Position numbers and translations under genes: made by a program. The notes under the pieces were generated by a model. The model had not been told where the DNA came from and ran no database searches. It was given only the letters and a program-made list of their open reading frames with translations. This document shows, in pieces, positions 14,931 to 23,351 of a stretch of DNA of 38,356 nt (positions are counted from its first letter, which is position 1; the number at the start of each line of letters is the position of its first letter). The stretch is from a virus. The DNA lies in IMG/VR virus record IMGVR_UViG_3300031730_000195, positions 1 through 38,356 of that record; one strand, given 5' to 3'.

Positions 14931-15599
14931 ATGCGCGTTTACTGGACCAGCACCATCACTCAAGTACTGGCTGAGTCTGCGCGCCTGTACCCGCAGTTCC
15001 AGTTCACCTGCGCCAAGGCCCTGACCGACACCGTGCGCCTGGTGCAGGCGGCCATGCCTGCCCATCTGGAGCGCACGCTGGACCGCCCGACCCAGTTCAC
15101 TAAAGCCGGCTTCTTCATCCAGCCCGCCCGCAAGGACACCCTCACCGCAGTGGTGGGCGTCAAGGATCGCCAGGCGCAATACCTGGCCTACCAGGTGGAA
15201 GGCGGCACCCGCGCCCCGGCGAGGCAGGCCCTGCGCCTACCCAGCGTGGTGGATCTGAACGAGTCCGGCAACCTGCCCGCCGGCCTGATTCGCCAATTGG
15301 TGGCACGGGCCAGGGCAGGGCGCCGCGCCACCGGCCGCCAGTCGCAGCGCTTTGGTGTCAGCAGCGCGGTGGACCTGTTCTACGGAGAGCCCGGCGACGG
15401 CCGTCCCGCCGGCCTCTACAAGCGTGTCCCCTTGGGCCTGGGTCGCGAGCAATTGGTGCCCCTTGTCGTGATGCCCAAGCAGCCCGCCCACTACGAACCC
15501 CGCTTCGACTTCCATGCCGAAGCACAGCGCATCACCGAACGCGAGTTCGAAGCCGCACTCGATCGCGCCTGGCAGCAAGCCGTGGCCACCGCCCGCTGA
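14931..15599 (+). CDS. putative neck/minor tail protein, gp10/Z-like
   Basis: A 222-residue protein I identify only tentatively. The pattern resembles HK97 gp10 / lambda gpZ tail-completion proteins: an N-terminal helix pair (KALTDTVRLVQAAMPAHLER), a strand region with QARKDTLTAVVGVKDR-like spacing and an EGGTRAP turn, and a terminal helix (ITEREFEAALDRAWQQAV). No such gene is found at the usual place between the FII-like and U-like genes further on, which is why I favour this reading. It starts at ATG 14931 with only a weak GGGACTGGAA ribosome site. It is the first plus-strand gene after the accessory cassette and precedes the terminase. An alternative is an unrelated phage protein of unknown role. 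Confidence 0.65.
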   Translation: MRVYWTSTITQVLAESARLYPQFQFTCAKALTDTVRLVQAAMPAHLERTLDRPTQFTKAGFFIQPARKDTLTAVVGVKDRQAQYLAYQVEGGTRAPARQALRLPSVVDLNESGNLPAGLIRQLVARARAGRRATGRQSQRFGVSSAVDLFYGEPGDGRPAGLYKRVPLGLGREQLVPLVVMPKQPAHYEPRFDFHAEAQRITEREFEAALDRAWQQAVATAR

Positions 15600-15710
15600 C
15601 CCATTGACCCGGCCACCCCTGGCCACACCCGGGCGGGTCCTCCCTGGCCATGCGCCACGGGGGTCATTCGCGAGCACGTTTCCCGTGTTCTCCGGGGTTC
15701 TCCAACTTGG

Positions 15711-15787
15711 GGGACAGCACAGGGGACAAGGGACACGGGACACCTGTGCATGGGACACCCGCGCACGAGACACCGACCGCCGGGACA
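15711..15787 (+). repeat. GGGACA array upstream of terminase (cos/pac candidate)
   Basis: GGGACA starts at 15711, 15723, 15730, 15737, 15752 and 15782, with GAGACA at 15767. The last four form an exact 15-bp period. The array ends 13 bases before the terminase small-subunit ATG, where cosB/pac sites lie in lambdoid phages. Translated in the terminase frame it reads GTP-x-x repeats, but no start codon with ribosome site precedes it. Confidence 0.6.
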
Positions 15788-15799
15788 CCCAGCAGCACG

Positions 15800-16393
15800 A
15801 TGACCTACAGCATCCGACAAATGGCCGCCGCGCTGGGCGTGTCCAAGAGCCAGGTGGCGCGTGACTCGAAGGCAGGCATGCCCATGCAGGACCTGGACGC
15901 GGCGCGCGCCTGGCGCATCGCCAACCAGGACCTGACGCGCACGGCCGAGGGCCGCATCGACCGGACACCGACCCACCCCAGCCGCCCGCCGCCCCTCGAC
16001 ATCCCCACCAACCCCGACCCGGACACCGATTCCGACGAAGACCCGCTCCCCGCCGCCACCACCACCGACAAAGACACCGCCGCCTACCGCTCCGAACGCG
16101 CCCAGCGCGAAGCCATCCGCCGCCAGCGCGAGCAACTGGAGCTGGAGCAACTGCGCAACGAGCTGGTGGCGGTGCAAGAGGTGAGCCGCCTGCAGTTCAC
16201 CGCCCAGCGCCTCACGCGCGACCGCGTTGAGATGGTGGCCGCCCGCGCCGCCCCCGAGGTGGTGGCCCTGCTGCAAAGCGGCGGCGACGGCTTTGCCATC
16301 GAGCGCCTGATCACCGGTCACCTGCGCCAGGCCCTGGAAGACGCGGCCAAGGCCATCGAGGAGATCGACGACGATGAAGATTCGCCCGATTGA
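15800..16393 (+). CDS. terminase small subunit, Nu1-like
   Basis: DNA-recognition subunit of the packaging motor; it would bind the packaging site and recruit the large subunit. It has 197 residues. Residues 1-30 (MTYSIRQMAAALGVSKSQVA) are a Nu1-type winged-helix DNA-binding motif; a Pro/Asp/Thr-rich linker covers ~55-95, and a long charged helix (~100-190, RSERAQREAIRRQREQLELE onward) is expected to dimerise and contact the large subunit. ATG 15800 was chosen over an upstream in-frame start because the HTH begins there and the upstream extension consists of the 15-bp DNA repeat. It overlaps the large subunit by 20 bases. The GGGACA array immediately before it is a candidate target. Confidence 0.85.
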   Translation: MTYSIRQMAAALGVSKSQVARDSKAGMPMQDLDAARAWRIANQDLTRTAEGRIDRTPTHPSRPPPLDIPTNPDPDTDSDEDPLPAATTTDKDTAAYRSERAQREAIRRQREQLELEQLRNELVAVQEVSRLQFTAQRLTRDRVEMVAARAAPEVVALLQSGGDGFAIERLITGHLRQALEDAAKAIEEIDDDEDSPD

Positions 16394-18458
16394 CCGCGTG
16401 CGCCGCGCCATGGCCGAGGGCCTGCGCCCCGACCGCGAAGTGTGGGTGGACGAGTGGGCCGAATCCAACCGCGTGCTGCCCCCGGACACCCCGGAACCCG
16501 GCCCGTTCCGCTTCGCCCGCACGCCCTACCTGATCGACATTCACCGCACCATGTCGCCCGGCTCCCCGTGGCGCGAAGGCTGGTGGATGAAGCCCCACCA
16601 GGTGGGCGGCTCGGTCACCGGCGAGAACCTGATCGGCGCCTGGGTGTGCACGGCCGCTGGCTCGGTGCTGACGGTCTTCCCGACCCTGGACGATGCCAAG
16701 CAGTGGGAGCTGACCCGCTTCGAGCCCATGCGCGCCAGCACCCGGGCGCTGCGGCGGCGCATCCGCCCGGCCGATGAGAAGGGCAGCGACAACACCAAGC
16801 TGCGTAAACGCTTCCCCGGTGGCGTGATGCGCCTGGTCGGCTCCAACCGGGTCGGCGCGCTCAAGTCCAGCACGATCCGCTACATCAAGTTCGAGGAACC
16901 CGACGAATACCAGGTGCTGGAGCAAGGCAGCGTGGTCGGGCTGGCCAAGGCGCGCACCGCCAACTTCGGCCGCAAGGCCAAGATCTACGGCGACGGCACG
17001 CCCACCTTCGACGGCCGCAGCGAGATCCAGCGCCAGGTGCTGCGCGGCGACCAACGCAAGTGGCACCTGCACTGCCCCGACTGCCACCATGCCCAGCCGC
17101 TGGTGTGGGAACAACTCAAGTGGGTCGATGGCGGCCCCGACAGCGCCCGCCACGCCTGCAGTGCCTGCGGCACCCTCAACGACGAAGCCACCTGGAAGGC
17201 CAGCAACTACGCCCCCCGTCCGCCCGGCATGGACGAAGCCGAGGCCCGGCAAACCGGCCGCGCCTACTGGCAGGCCACTGCGACCGGCGAGCCCGGCGTG
17301 GCAAGCTGGTGCGGCCTGGAAGCCCTGGCCGCCCCCATGGGATGGCGCCCCTGGCCCAGCCTGGTGGTGGACTGGCTGGCTGCACAGGGCGACGAAGACA
17401 AGCTGCGCATCTTCTACAACAACCTGCGCGGCCTGCCGTACCAGGACAAGGTGCGCAACGACCTGGGCGCCGAGCAACTGCAGCAGCGGGCTGAGTCGTA
17501 CGAGCTGATGACCTGCCCGCAGGGCGGCCTGATCTGCACCGCGGGCGTGGACACCCAGGACAACCGCCTGGCGGTGGTGATCCGCGCCTGGGGCCGGGGC
17601 GAAGAGAGCTGGGGCGTGTGGCATGGCGAGATCTACGGCAACCCCAGTGCCCCGGAGACCTGGGCCAAGCTCAAAGAGCTGCTGGAAGCCCCCATCCAGC
17701 ACGCCAGCGGCCAGGTCATGCGCGTGGACGCGGTGGCCATCGATGCCGGTGGCCACCACGGCGAAGACGTCTACGCCTTCTGCCGCGATGCCCAGGTGCG
17801 CGGCAAACACTGGTTCGCGATCCGCGGCGCCAAGAGCTACGACGCGCCCAAGCTGAGCCGGCCGAAGAAGATCGAGTTCACCTGGCGGGGCAACCCGGTG
17901 CCGGGTGGCGCCGAGCTGCGCCACGTCGGGACGCAGGCGATCAAAAACCTGATCGACGGGCGCCTGAAGCTGACCCAGCCGGGCGGGGGCGCCTACCACT
18001 TCCCACTGGGCTTCCAGGCCGACTACTACAAGCAATTGCGCAGCGAGCGGCGCGAGTGGCGGCGCGACATGCAGGGCCACAAGGCGCTGTGGTGGGTCAA
18101 GGGCAAAGAGCGCAACGAAGCCTGGGACTGCGAGGTGTACGGGTATGCGGCCTACCTGTACGCGATGGCCGGGCAGCACGCCGAGACCGTGTTCCGCAAC
18201 CGCGAGAAGCTCTTCGGGCAGGTGAGACAGATGGAACTGTTGGACGAGAACCTGCCGGCCCGGATTCCGGAGCCGGCGGCGGCACGGGTGCCACATCCAG
18301 AGCCGCAGCCCGAGCCTGACCCTGACCCTGACCCAGAACCCGCCCCCCAGCGCTTGGAGCTGTCCTTCGCCTCGCTGATCCAAGCGCACCCGGCGGCACA
18401 CGCCCCGCGCAGTCCCCCGACCCGACCAACCCGGCGCGGCTTCGTGCAGCGCTGGTGA
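16374..18458 (+). CDS. terminase large subunit, lambda gpA family
   Basis: ATPase-nuclease that cuts and pumps phage DNA into proheads. The 694 residues are typical of the gpA (GpA-like) family. The ATPase part begins with the adapted P-loop region WWMKPHQVGGSVTGEN (K73, QVGG at 76-79), with the Walker B-type FEEPDEY following (~183). A zinc-ribbon-like CPDC...CSAC pattern lies at ~235-265. The nuclease part starts at ~390 with TAGVDTQDNRL (Asp393) and includes AIDAGGHHGEDV. The C-terminal ~60 residues are rich in Pro/Asp/Glu. The start overlaps the small-subunit gene by 20 bases. It heads the long plus-strand head-and-tail operon. All expected blocks are present. Confidence 0.95.
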   Translation: MKIRPIDRVRRAMAEGLRPDREVWVDEWAESNRVLPPDTPEPGPFRFARTPYLIDIHRTMSPGSPWREGWWMKPHQVGGSVTGENLIGAWVCTAAGSVLTVFPTLDDAKQWELTRFEPMRASTRALRRRIRPADEKGSDNTKLRKRFPGGVMRLVGSNRVGALKSSTIRYIKFEEPDEYQVLEQGSVVGLAKARTANFGRKAKIYGDGTPTFDGRSEIQRQVLRGDQRKWHLHCPDCHHAQPLVWEQLKWVDGGPDSARHACSACGTLNDEATWKASNYAPRPPGMDEAEARQTGRAYWQATATGEPGVASWCGLEALAAPMGWRPWPSLVVDWLAAQGDEDKLRIFYNNLRGLPYQDKVRNDLGAEQLQQRAESYELMTCPQGGLICTAGVDTQDNRLAVVIRAWGRGEESWGVWHGEIYGNPSAPETWAKLKELLEAPIQHASGQVMRVDAVAIDAGGHHGEDVYAFCRDAQVRGKHWFAIRGAKSYDAPKLSRPKKIEFTWRGNPVPGGAELRHVGTQAIKNLIDGRLKLTQPGGGAYHFPLGFQADYYKQLRSERREWRRDMQGHKALWWVKGKERNEAWDCEVYGYAAYLYAMAGQHAETVFRNREKLFGQVRQMELLDENLPARIPEPAAARVPHPEPQPEPDPDPDPEPAPQRLELSFASLIQAHPAAHAPRSPPTRPTRRGFVQRW

Positions 18459-18480
18459 CCCTCACCGCAAGGAGACCCCC

Positions 18481-19032
18481 ATGCAAGACCAGGCGCCCGC
18501 GCAGATCACGGCCGGCGACACCTTGGACTTCCTGTTGAACGTGCCCGGCTACCCGGCCACGAGCGGCTGGAACCTGGAGTTCCGGCTGGTGTCGCGCACG
18601 GATGCCCCCGCCTTGGCCTTCTCCGGCGTGCCGGAGGGCGATGGCTACCGCGTCCAAGCCAGCACCGGCACCACCGGTGCTGCGCTGTTCCCTGGCCCCT
18701 ACGACTGGGCGGCCTGGGTGACGCGCGGCGAAGACAGCCACACGGTGGCGCGCGGCCAGATGCAGGTGCTGCCCAACCCGCGCAACGCCACGCGCGGCAT
18801 GGACTGCCGCAGCCTGGCCCGCCGCACGCTGGACGAACTGCTGGCGGCCAAGGCCCGCTGGGACCTGGGCGAGGGCAACCAGCGCCGCTACCGCATCGGC
18901 GAGCGCGAGATGGAGTTCAAGAGTGCCGCCGAGCTGGAGCGGCTGATTCGCTTCTGGGAATTCCGCGTCGCGCAGGAATCGCGCGACACCGCCACCCGGC
19001 CTGCCGGCCGCTTCTACCTCCGAGCCAAGTAA
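18481..19032 (+). CDS. gpW-like head-tail connector with extra N-terminal domain
   Basis: The place between terminase and portal is that of lambda W. The 183-residue protein has two parts. The C-terminal ~75 residues (RSLARRTLDELLAAKARWDL, then RRYRIGEREMEFKSAAELER) match the helix - strand - helix plan of gpW, including the 'ELE.L..fw' ending. The N-terminal ~100 residues are a beta-rich domain (ITAGDTLDFLLNVPGYPATS, then FRLVSRTDAPALAFSG) of Ig-like appearance that lambda W lacks. The ribosome site AAGGAG lies seven bases before ATG. The gpW assignment is by pattern and synteny; the extra domain's role is unknown, possibly capsid decoration or portal packing. Confidence 0.7.
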   Translation: MQDQAPAQITAGDTLDFLLNVPGYPATSGWNLEFRLVSRTDAPALAFSGVPEGDGYRVQASTGTTGAALFPGPYDWAAWVTRGEDSHTVARGQMQVLPNPRNATRGMDCRSLARRTLDELLAAKARWDLGEGNQRRYRIGEREMEFKSAAELERLIRFWEFRVAQESRDTATRPAGRFYLRAK

Positions 19033-19042
19033 AGGCCTCCCG

Positions 19043-20677
19043 ATGACCGACCCCTTGCAAGCCGCCCGGGCGCGATGGCGCGAGCCGGGCAGCGTGATCC
19101 TGCGCGACTTCCGGGCCGCCATGCAGGCGCGCCGCTCTCCCGGTGCGCCGGCCTTCCAATCCCCGCGCGCGCGTAGCTTCGACGCAGCCCAGGGCAGCCG
19201 ACTCACCGCCGGCTGGAACGGCTCCAACCTGAGCATCAACGCCTTGCTGGAGCAGGCCTTGCCGCTGCTGCGGGGCCGCTCCCGCCAGTGGTCCCGCAAC
19301 ACCGGCACCGGCCGGCGCTTCCTGAGCCAGGTGCGCACCGGCGGCGTGGGCCCCACCGGCTACACGCTGGCCATGCGCTGCGGCGACTGGGTAAAGGAGG
19401 GTGCCCAGTGGCTCTTCAAGCTCGACAAGCTGGCCAACGATGCCATCGAGCGGGCTTGGCTGGAGTGGTGCCAGCCGGGCCACTGCGAGGCCACCGGCAA
19501 GATGAGTTTTGCGGACGTGTGCAAGCTGCAGTTGGAGGTGACCGCGCGCGATGGCGAATACCTCGCCCGGCGCCTGCGCGGCCATGCCAACAAGTGGGGC
19601 TATGCGCTGCAACTGCTGTCCAGCGATCGCTTGGACCTGAACCACAGCACCACGCCGAGCGAGGGCCACGAAATCCGCATGGGCGTGGAGCGCGACGAGA
19701 TAGCCCGTGCGGTGGCGTATCACGTGCTGCGCGGCAACCCCGGCGACCCCTTGCGCGGCGCCCGGCAAAGCGACCGCATCCCGGCCAACCAGGTGTTCCA
19801 CGACTTCGTGCTGCTGGAGCCCGAGCAGGCCCGAGGCGTGCCCTGGGCGCATGCGGTGCTGCTGGGTGCGCACATGCTGGCCTCGTTCGAAGAGTCCGCT
19901 GTCTATGCCGCCCGCATCGGTGCTTCGCAGATGGGCTTCTTCACCCAGGGCGTCGGCGACCAAGGCCCGCCCGGCTTGGTGACCCCGCAGGACCTGGGCG
20001 CACAAGCTGGGGAGGGCGCGGACGGCAAGCCGCAGTTGATGGCCGAAGTCGAGCCCGGCGCCCTGGACCTGCTACCCCCCGGCGTGGACTTCAAGGCCTT
20101 CGATCCGAAGTACCCGAGCGAGGCCTTTGACCCCTTCACCAAGAGCCGCAAGCGCGACATGGCCGCCGGCCTGGACGTGGCGTATCACAACCTCACCGGC
20201 GACATGAGCGACGTGAACTACAGCAGCGCGCGCATTGCCGAGCTGGCCGAGCGCGACGGCTGGCGGGGCATCGGGCACTGGTTCATTGGCAGCTTCGTGC
20301 GGCCGACCTTCCGCGACTGGCTGGAAACCTCGCTGCTGGCCGGCGCGATCAAGCTGGCCAGCGGCCAGCCCCTGCCGGTCAGCCGCATCGACAAGTACCT
20401 GTCCGGCGCGATCTTCCGCGGCCGGGGCTGGGACTGGGTGGACCCGCAGAAGGAAGTGAACGCCGCCGCCACCGCCCGCAAAGAAGGCTTCGTGACGCGC
20501 AGCCAGGTCATTGCCGGCAAGGGCGGCGACTTCGAAGAGAACGTCATCGAGATCGCGCAGGAAAACGAGATCCTGGCCGCGCACAAGGTGCGGCTGGATG
20601 GCAGTGAGGCCAAGAAGGCCAAGCCTGCGAAGGCCGCCGAGGCCCCAGACGAAGAGGAAGAACCCACCGATGAATGA
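19043..20677 (+). CDS. portal protein, lambda B family
   Basis: Forms the dodecameric ring at the capsid vertex through which DNA passes and to which the tail attaches. The 544 residues begin with basic helices that contact the capsid, then the family blocks AMRCGDWVKEGAQWLFKLD and LQLEVTARDGEYLARRLRGH (portal wing), a central stretch NQVFHDFVLLEPEQARGVPW typical of lambda-family portals, and the stem/crown region with GLDVAYHNLTGDMSDVNYSS. The C-terminal ~45 residues are a Lys/Glu-rich tail. It follows the gpW-like gene by ten bases and overlaps the protease-capsid start by eight. No truncation is seen. Confidence 0.95.
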   Translation: MTDPLQAARARWREPGSVILRDFRAAMQARRSPGAPAFQSPRARSFDAAQGSRLTAGWNGSNLSINALLEQALPLLRGRSRQWSRNTGTGRRFLSQVRTGGVGPTGYTLAMRCGDWVKEGAQWLFKLDKLANDAIERAWLEWCQPGHCEATGKMSFADVCKLQLEVTARDGEYLARRLRGHANKWGYALQLLSSDRLDLNHSTTPSEGHEIRMGVERDEIARAVAYHVLRGNPGDPLRGARQSDRIPANQVFHDFVLLEPEQARGVPWAHAVLLGAHMLASFEESAVYAARIGASQMGFFTQGVGDQGPPGLVTPQDLGAQAGEGADGKPQLMAEVEPGALDLLPPGVDFKAFDPKYPSEAFDPFTKSRKRDMAAGLDVAYHNLTGDMSDVNYSSARIAELAERDGWRGIGHWFIGSFVRPTFRDWLETSLLAGAIKLASGQPLPVSRIDKYLSGAIFRGRGWDWVDPQKEVNAAATARKEGFVTRSQVIAGKGGDFEENVIEIAQENEILAAHKVRLDGSEAKKAKPAKAAEAPDEEEEPTDE

Positions 20678-22553
20678 GACCGCCACCGCCGCAGAGGTGC
20701 AGCGCCACCTCACCACCGAAGTACAGCGCAGGGCGCATGCCGCCGTGCTGCGCGAGTCCACCAACGAAGAGGCCCGCACCGTCGATATCGCGTGGGCGTC
20801 CGAGCAGCCCGTCGAACGCTGGTTCGGCATGGAGGTGCTGGACTGCGCGCCGGCCTCGGTGCGCATGAGCCGCCTCAACGACGGCGCCGCCGTGCTCTTC
20901 AACCACGACCCGAACCGCTTGATCGGCGTGGTCGAGCAGGTGCTGATCGGCGCCGACCGCGTGTGCCGTGCCCGCGTGCGCTTCGACACCTGCGAAGAAG
21001 CAGAGATGCGCTTCAAGCAGGTCCGCAACGGTGTGCTGCGGCACATCAGCGTGGGCTACCGCGTGCACGCCTACGAGCTGGAGAGGGAAGAAGAGGGCGT
21101 GCGCACCTACCGCATGACGGACTGGGAGCCGCACGAGCTGACCTTCTGTTCGATCCCGGCCGACGCCTCGGTGGGCATCGGCCGCAGCGCAGCACCGCCA
21201 AACCCGCCGACCACCCCACCGACCACGATCCAAACTACCCACCCGGAGATTCGAACCCTCATGGACGAGACCCTGACCCCTGCCGCCCAGCAACCCACCA
21301 CCCGCAGCGCCGCCGAGATCGACACGGAGCGCCGCGACGCCATCCTGGACCTGGGCCGGCAGTACGACACGGCGCTGAGCATCGCCGATGTGCAGACCGC
21401 CTGCCGCGATGGCCACAGCGTGGACCAGGTGCAAAAGCTGGTGCTGTCGCGCATCACCGCCAAGCACACCGACACGCGCGGTGCGCACATCGGCCTGTCG
21501 GCCGAAGACGTCAGGAAGTACAGCATTGCCGAAGCCCTGCGTGCCATGCTCACCGGCGACTGGACCAAGGCCGGCCGCGAGCGCAGCGCCAGCGAGGCCG
21601 CAGCCAAGCAGTTCAACGCCGGCACGCGCGGCCTGCTGGTGCCCTTCGACGTGATGGCCAAGCGCGACTTCACGGCCGGCACCGCCAGCGAAGCCGGCAA
21701 CCTGGTCAGCACCACCTTGCGCGGCGATCTGTTCTCCGACGTGCTGCGCAACCGCCTGGCGCTGGGCCGCCTGGGCGCCACCATGCTGTTCGGCCTGACC
21801 GGCAATATCGACATGCCGCGCAAGGTGGCCGGCAGCGCGGTGGGCTTCGTCACCGAGGTGGCCGCGCTGGCCGAGACCGCGCCCAGCACCGGCAAGGTCA
21901 CGCTGGCCCCCAAGCGCATCGGTGGCTACATCGAGTTCTCCAAGCAGGCCGTGATCCAGTCCGCCCTCGCGGTGGAACCCATGCTGCGCCAGGACATCTT
22001 CAATGAGTACCAGGTGCAGTTCGAGAACGCCGCCATCAACGGCAGCGGCACGGGCGCCACGCCGCGCGGCCTGCGCAGCACCAGCGGCATTGGTGCCGTG
22101 ATCGGCGGCGCCAACGGTGCGGCGCTGAACTGGGCCCACGTGGTGGGGCTGGAGTCGGCCTGCGCCAACGTCAATGCCGAGCCCGATGCCGGCTCCGGCT
22201 ACCTGGTCAACACCCGCACGCGCGGCTGGGCCAAGACCGTGCAGAAGGCAGCCAACCTGCCGTTCCTCTGGGACAACGGTGCACAGCCGCTGAACGGCTA
22301 CCGGGCCGAGGTGACCAACAACGTGCCCAACAACCTGACCAAGGGTTCGTCCGCGGGCGTGTGTTCGTCGGTGATCTTCGGCAGCAACTGGCCCATGTTC
22401 GTGATGGGCTCGTTCGGCGCGGTGGAGATCCTCGTGGATGAAACCTCGCTGGCCATCAACGGCATGAACCGGCTGATCCTGAACGCCTTCATCGACTGCG
22501 CCTGCCGGCGTGCCGCTGACTTCTCGGTGATGGATGACGCGCTGACGCAGTAG
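20670..22553 (+). CDS. prohead protease / major capsid fusion protein
   Basis: One 627-residue polypeptide joining an S78-type prohead protease (about 1-175) to an HK97-fold major capsid protein (about 225-627). The protease carries His79 (LFNHD) and Ser127 (LRHISVGY), the usual catalytic pair. A Pro/Thr-rich linker (~185-210) separates the halves. The capsid part shows the HK97 E-loop/P-domain order and ends with the A-domain ILNAFIDCACRRAADFSVM. ATG 20670 overlaps the portal stop region. An internal ATG at 21261 (Met198) has GGAG 13 bases upstream and could produce free capsid subunits. Such fusions are known in beta-proteobacterial phages. The protease should cleave itself off during maturation. 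A strong terminator follows. Confidence 0.92.
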   Translation: MNETATAAEVQRHLTTEVQRRAHAAVLRESTNEEARTVDIAWASEQPVERWFGMEVLDCAPASVRMSRLNDGAAVLFNHDPNRLIGVVEQVLIGADRVCRARVRFDTCEEAEMRFKQVRNGVLRHISVGYRVHAYELEREEEGVRTYRMTDWEPHELTFCSIPADASVGIGRSAAPPNPPTTPPTTIQTTHPEIRTLMDETLTPAAQQPTTRSAAEIDTERRDAILDLGRQYDTALSIADVQTACRDGHSVDQVQKLVLSRITAKHTDTRGAHIGLSAEDVRKYSIAEALRAMLTGDWTKAGRERSASEAAAKQFNAGTRGLLVPFDVMAKRDFTAGTASEAGNLVSTTLRGDLFSDVLRNRLALGRLGATMLFGLTGNIDMPRKVAGSAVGFVTEVAALAETAPSTGKVTLAPKRIGGYIEFSKQAVIQSALAVEPMLRQDIFNEYQVQFENAAINGSGTGATPRGLRSTSGIGAVIGGANGAALNWAHVVGLESACANVNAEPDAGSGYLVNTRTRGWAKTVQKAANLPFLWDNGAQPLNGYRAEVTNNVPNNLTKGSSAGVCSSVIFGSNWPMFVMGSFGAVEILVDETSLAINGMNRLILNAFIDCACRRAADFSVMDDALTQ

Positions 22554-22584
22554 GCCGGCCCCTTCCCAACCCTCCCACCCCTGA

Positions 22585-22618
22585 GCCCGCCCCGGTGCGA
22601 ACCGCGGCGGGCTTTTTT
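22585..22618 (+). terminator. intrinsic terminator after the capsid gene
   Basis: GCCCGCC (22585-22591) pairs with GGCGGGC (22606-22612), followed by six T's (22613-22618). It lies 31 bases after the capsid stop. It would lower expression of downstream neck/tail genes relative to capsid unless antiterminated, a common gradient control in late operons. Confidence 0.8.
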
Positions 22619-22638
22619 ATCCCTGATTGGAGACACCC

Positions 22639-22839
22639 ATGTTCGGACAAGACGCAGGCAAGCCGGTGACCGTGGTGGTCACCGAACACACATTCATCGA
22701 CGGCCGTCCGGTCCACAAAGGCACGCTGCTGCGCGACGTGCCGCCGGAGATCGCGATGGAGCTGGCCGGAGGCGGCAAGGTGCGCGCGCCCACGGCCGAC
22801 GACTTGAAGCCCAAGGCAGAGCGGGAGGCCGGCCGGTGA
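22639..22839 (+). CDS. small head protein, unknown function
   Basis: A 66-residue protein after the capsid gene. It starts at ATG 22639 with GGAG six bases upstream. The sequence (KPVTVVVTEHTFIDGRPVHK, then EIAMELAGGGKVRAP) reads as a compact two-sheet fold with a Gly-rich turn and a charged helical tail; similar small proteins lie after the capsid in many lambdoid prophages and are thought to be head decoration or completion proteins. I do not recognise a specific family. Its stop overlaps the next GTG start by a GTGA, so the three small genes 22639-23314 are coupled. Position supports a head-completion role. Confidence 0.75.
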   Translation: MFGQDAGKPVTVVVTEHTFIDGRPVHKGTLLRDVPPEIAMELAGGGKVRAPTADDLKPKAEREAGR

Positions 22840-23036
22840 GGGCCTACGTGATCCGCAGCGGGTGCAGGTTCCGCACCGCTGACGGCCAGGTCAAGGTCGC
22901 CGGCGACGTGATCGAGCTGGACGACGACGTGGCGCAGGTACATACCGAGAAGCTGGAGCTGGTGGAACCTGCACCGGCCGAGCCCGACGCGACCGAAGCC
23001 AGCCCGGAAGGCCCGCCAGCAGAAGGTGCACCGTGA
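22836..23036 (+). CDS. small head/neck protein, unknown function
   Basis: A 66-residue protein started at the GTG that overlaps the preceding stop (GTGA). The first 45 residues (MRAYVIRSGCRFRTADGQVK, VAGDVIELDDDVAQVHTEKL) form a short beta-rich domain reminiscent of SH3-like capsid-associated proteins; the rest is an acidic, Pro/Ala-rich tail. It may be a decoration or stopper protein. The stop overlaps the next GTG start in the same manner. No family name can be given. The paired overlaps and conserved-looking N-terminus argue for a real gene. Confidence 0.72.
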   Translation: MRAYVIRSGCRFRTADGQVKVAGDVIELDDDVAQVHTEKLELVEPAPAEPDATEASPEGPPAEGAP

Positions 23037-23314
23037 GGGCCGAGAACCTGGACGCCTTCCTGGCGCACTTCGGCGTGCCCTGCCTGGCCGACAGCGTGCC
23101 CTTCCTGGGGCTGCTGGACCAGCCCGACGAACTGCAGCAACTGTCCCGGGTCGGCGCGCACTCGCGCCAGTACGAGCTGACCTACCGCAGCGATGCGGTG
23201 GCGCTGGCCCGGGACCAGGCCGTGGTGGTCAAGAGCGTGCCGCACCAGGTGCGCGAGGCCCCGCGCCAGATCGGCGACGGAGCCTTCAGCCGTGTGCTTC
23301 TGTCCCGGGCCTAA
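23033..23314 (+). CDS. head-tail joining protein, lambda gpFII-like
   Basis: A 93-residue protein at the lambda FII position. It starts at GTG 23033 (GTGA overlap). The sequence MRAENLDAFLAHFGVPCLAD resembles the N-terminal helix of FII-type stoppers, followed by beta strands (YELTYRSDAVALARDQAVVV, KSVPHQVREAPRQIGDGAF) and the terminal FSRVLLSRA strand common to these proteins. It would cap the portal/gpW ring and receive the tail. Confidence rests on pattern and synteny; length is close to the usual ~110. A 37-base gap, with no gene, precedes the tail terminator gene. Confidence 0.75.
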   Translation: MRAENLDAFLAHFGVPCLADSVPFLGLLDQPDELQQLSRVGAHSRQYELTYRSDAVALARDQAVVVKSVPHQVREAPRQIGDGAFSRVLLSRA

Positions 23315-23351
23315 CCCTCCCTGTCTCTACCCCTGCGAGGTCTATTCCCTC

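Noticed and set aside
15711-15787. Array considered as CRISPR
   Set aside because: Units are 6-15 bp, without 25-40 bp repeats, unique spacers or cas genes nearby.
15650-15799. Upstream extension of the terminase small subunit
   Set aside because: It consists of the GTP-type peptide from the DNA repeat, has no ribosome site, and the HTH starts at 15800.
16311-18401. Nearly 700-codon minus-strand frame opposite the terminase
   Set aside because: His/Ala/Gly/Arg-rich antisense shadow of gpA with no motif and no ribosome site; similar shadows lie opposite portal, hub and primase genes.
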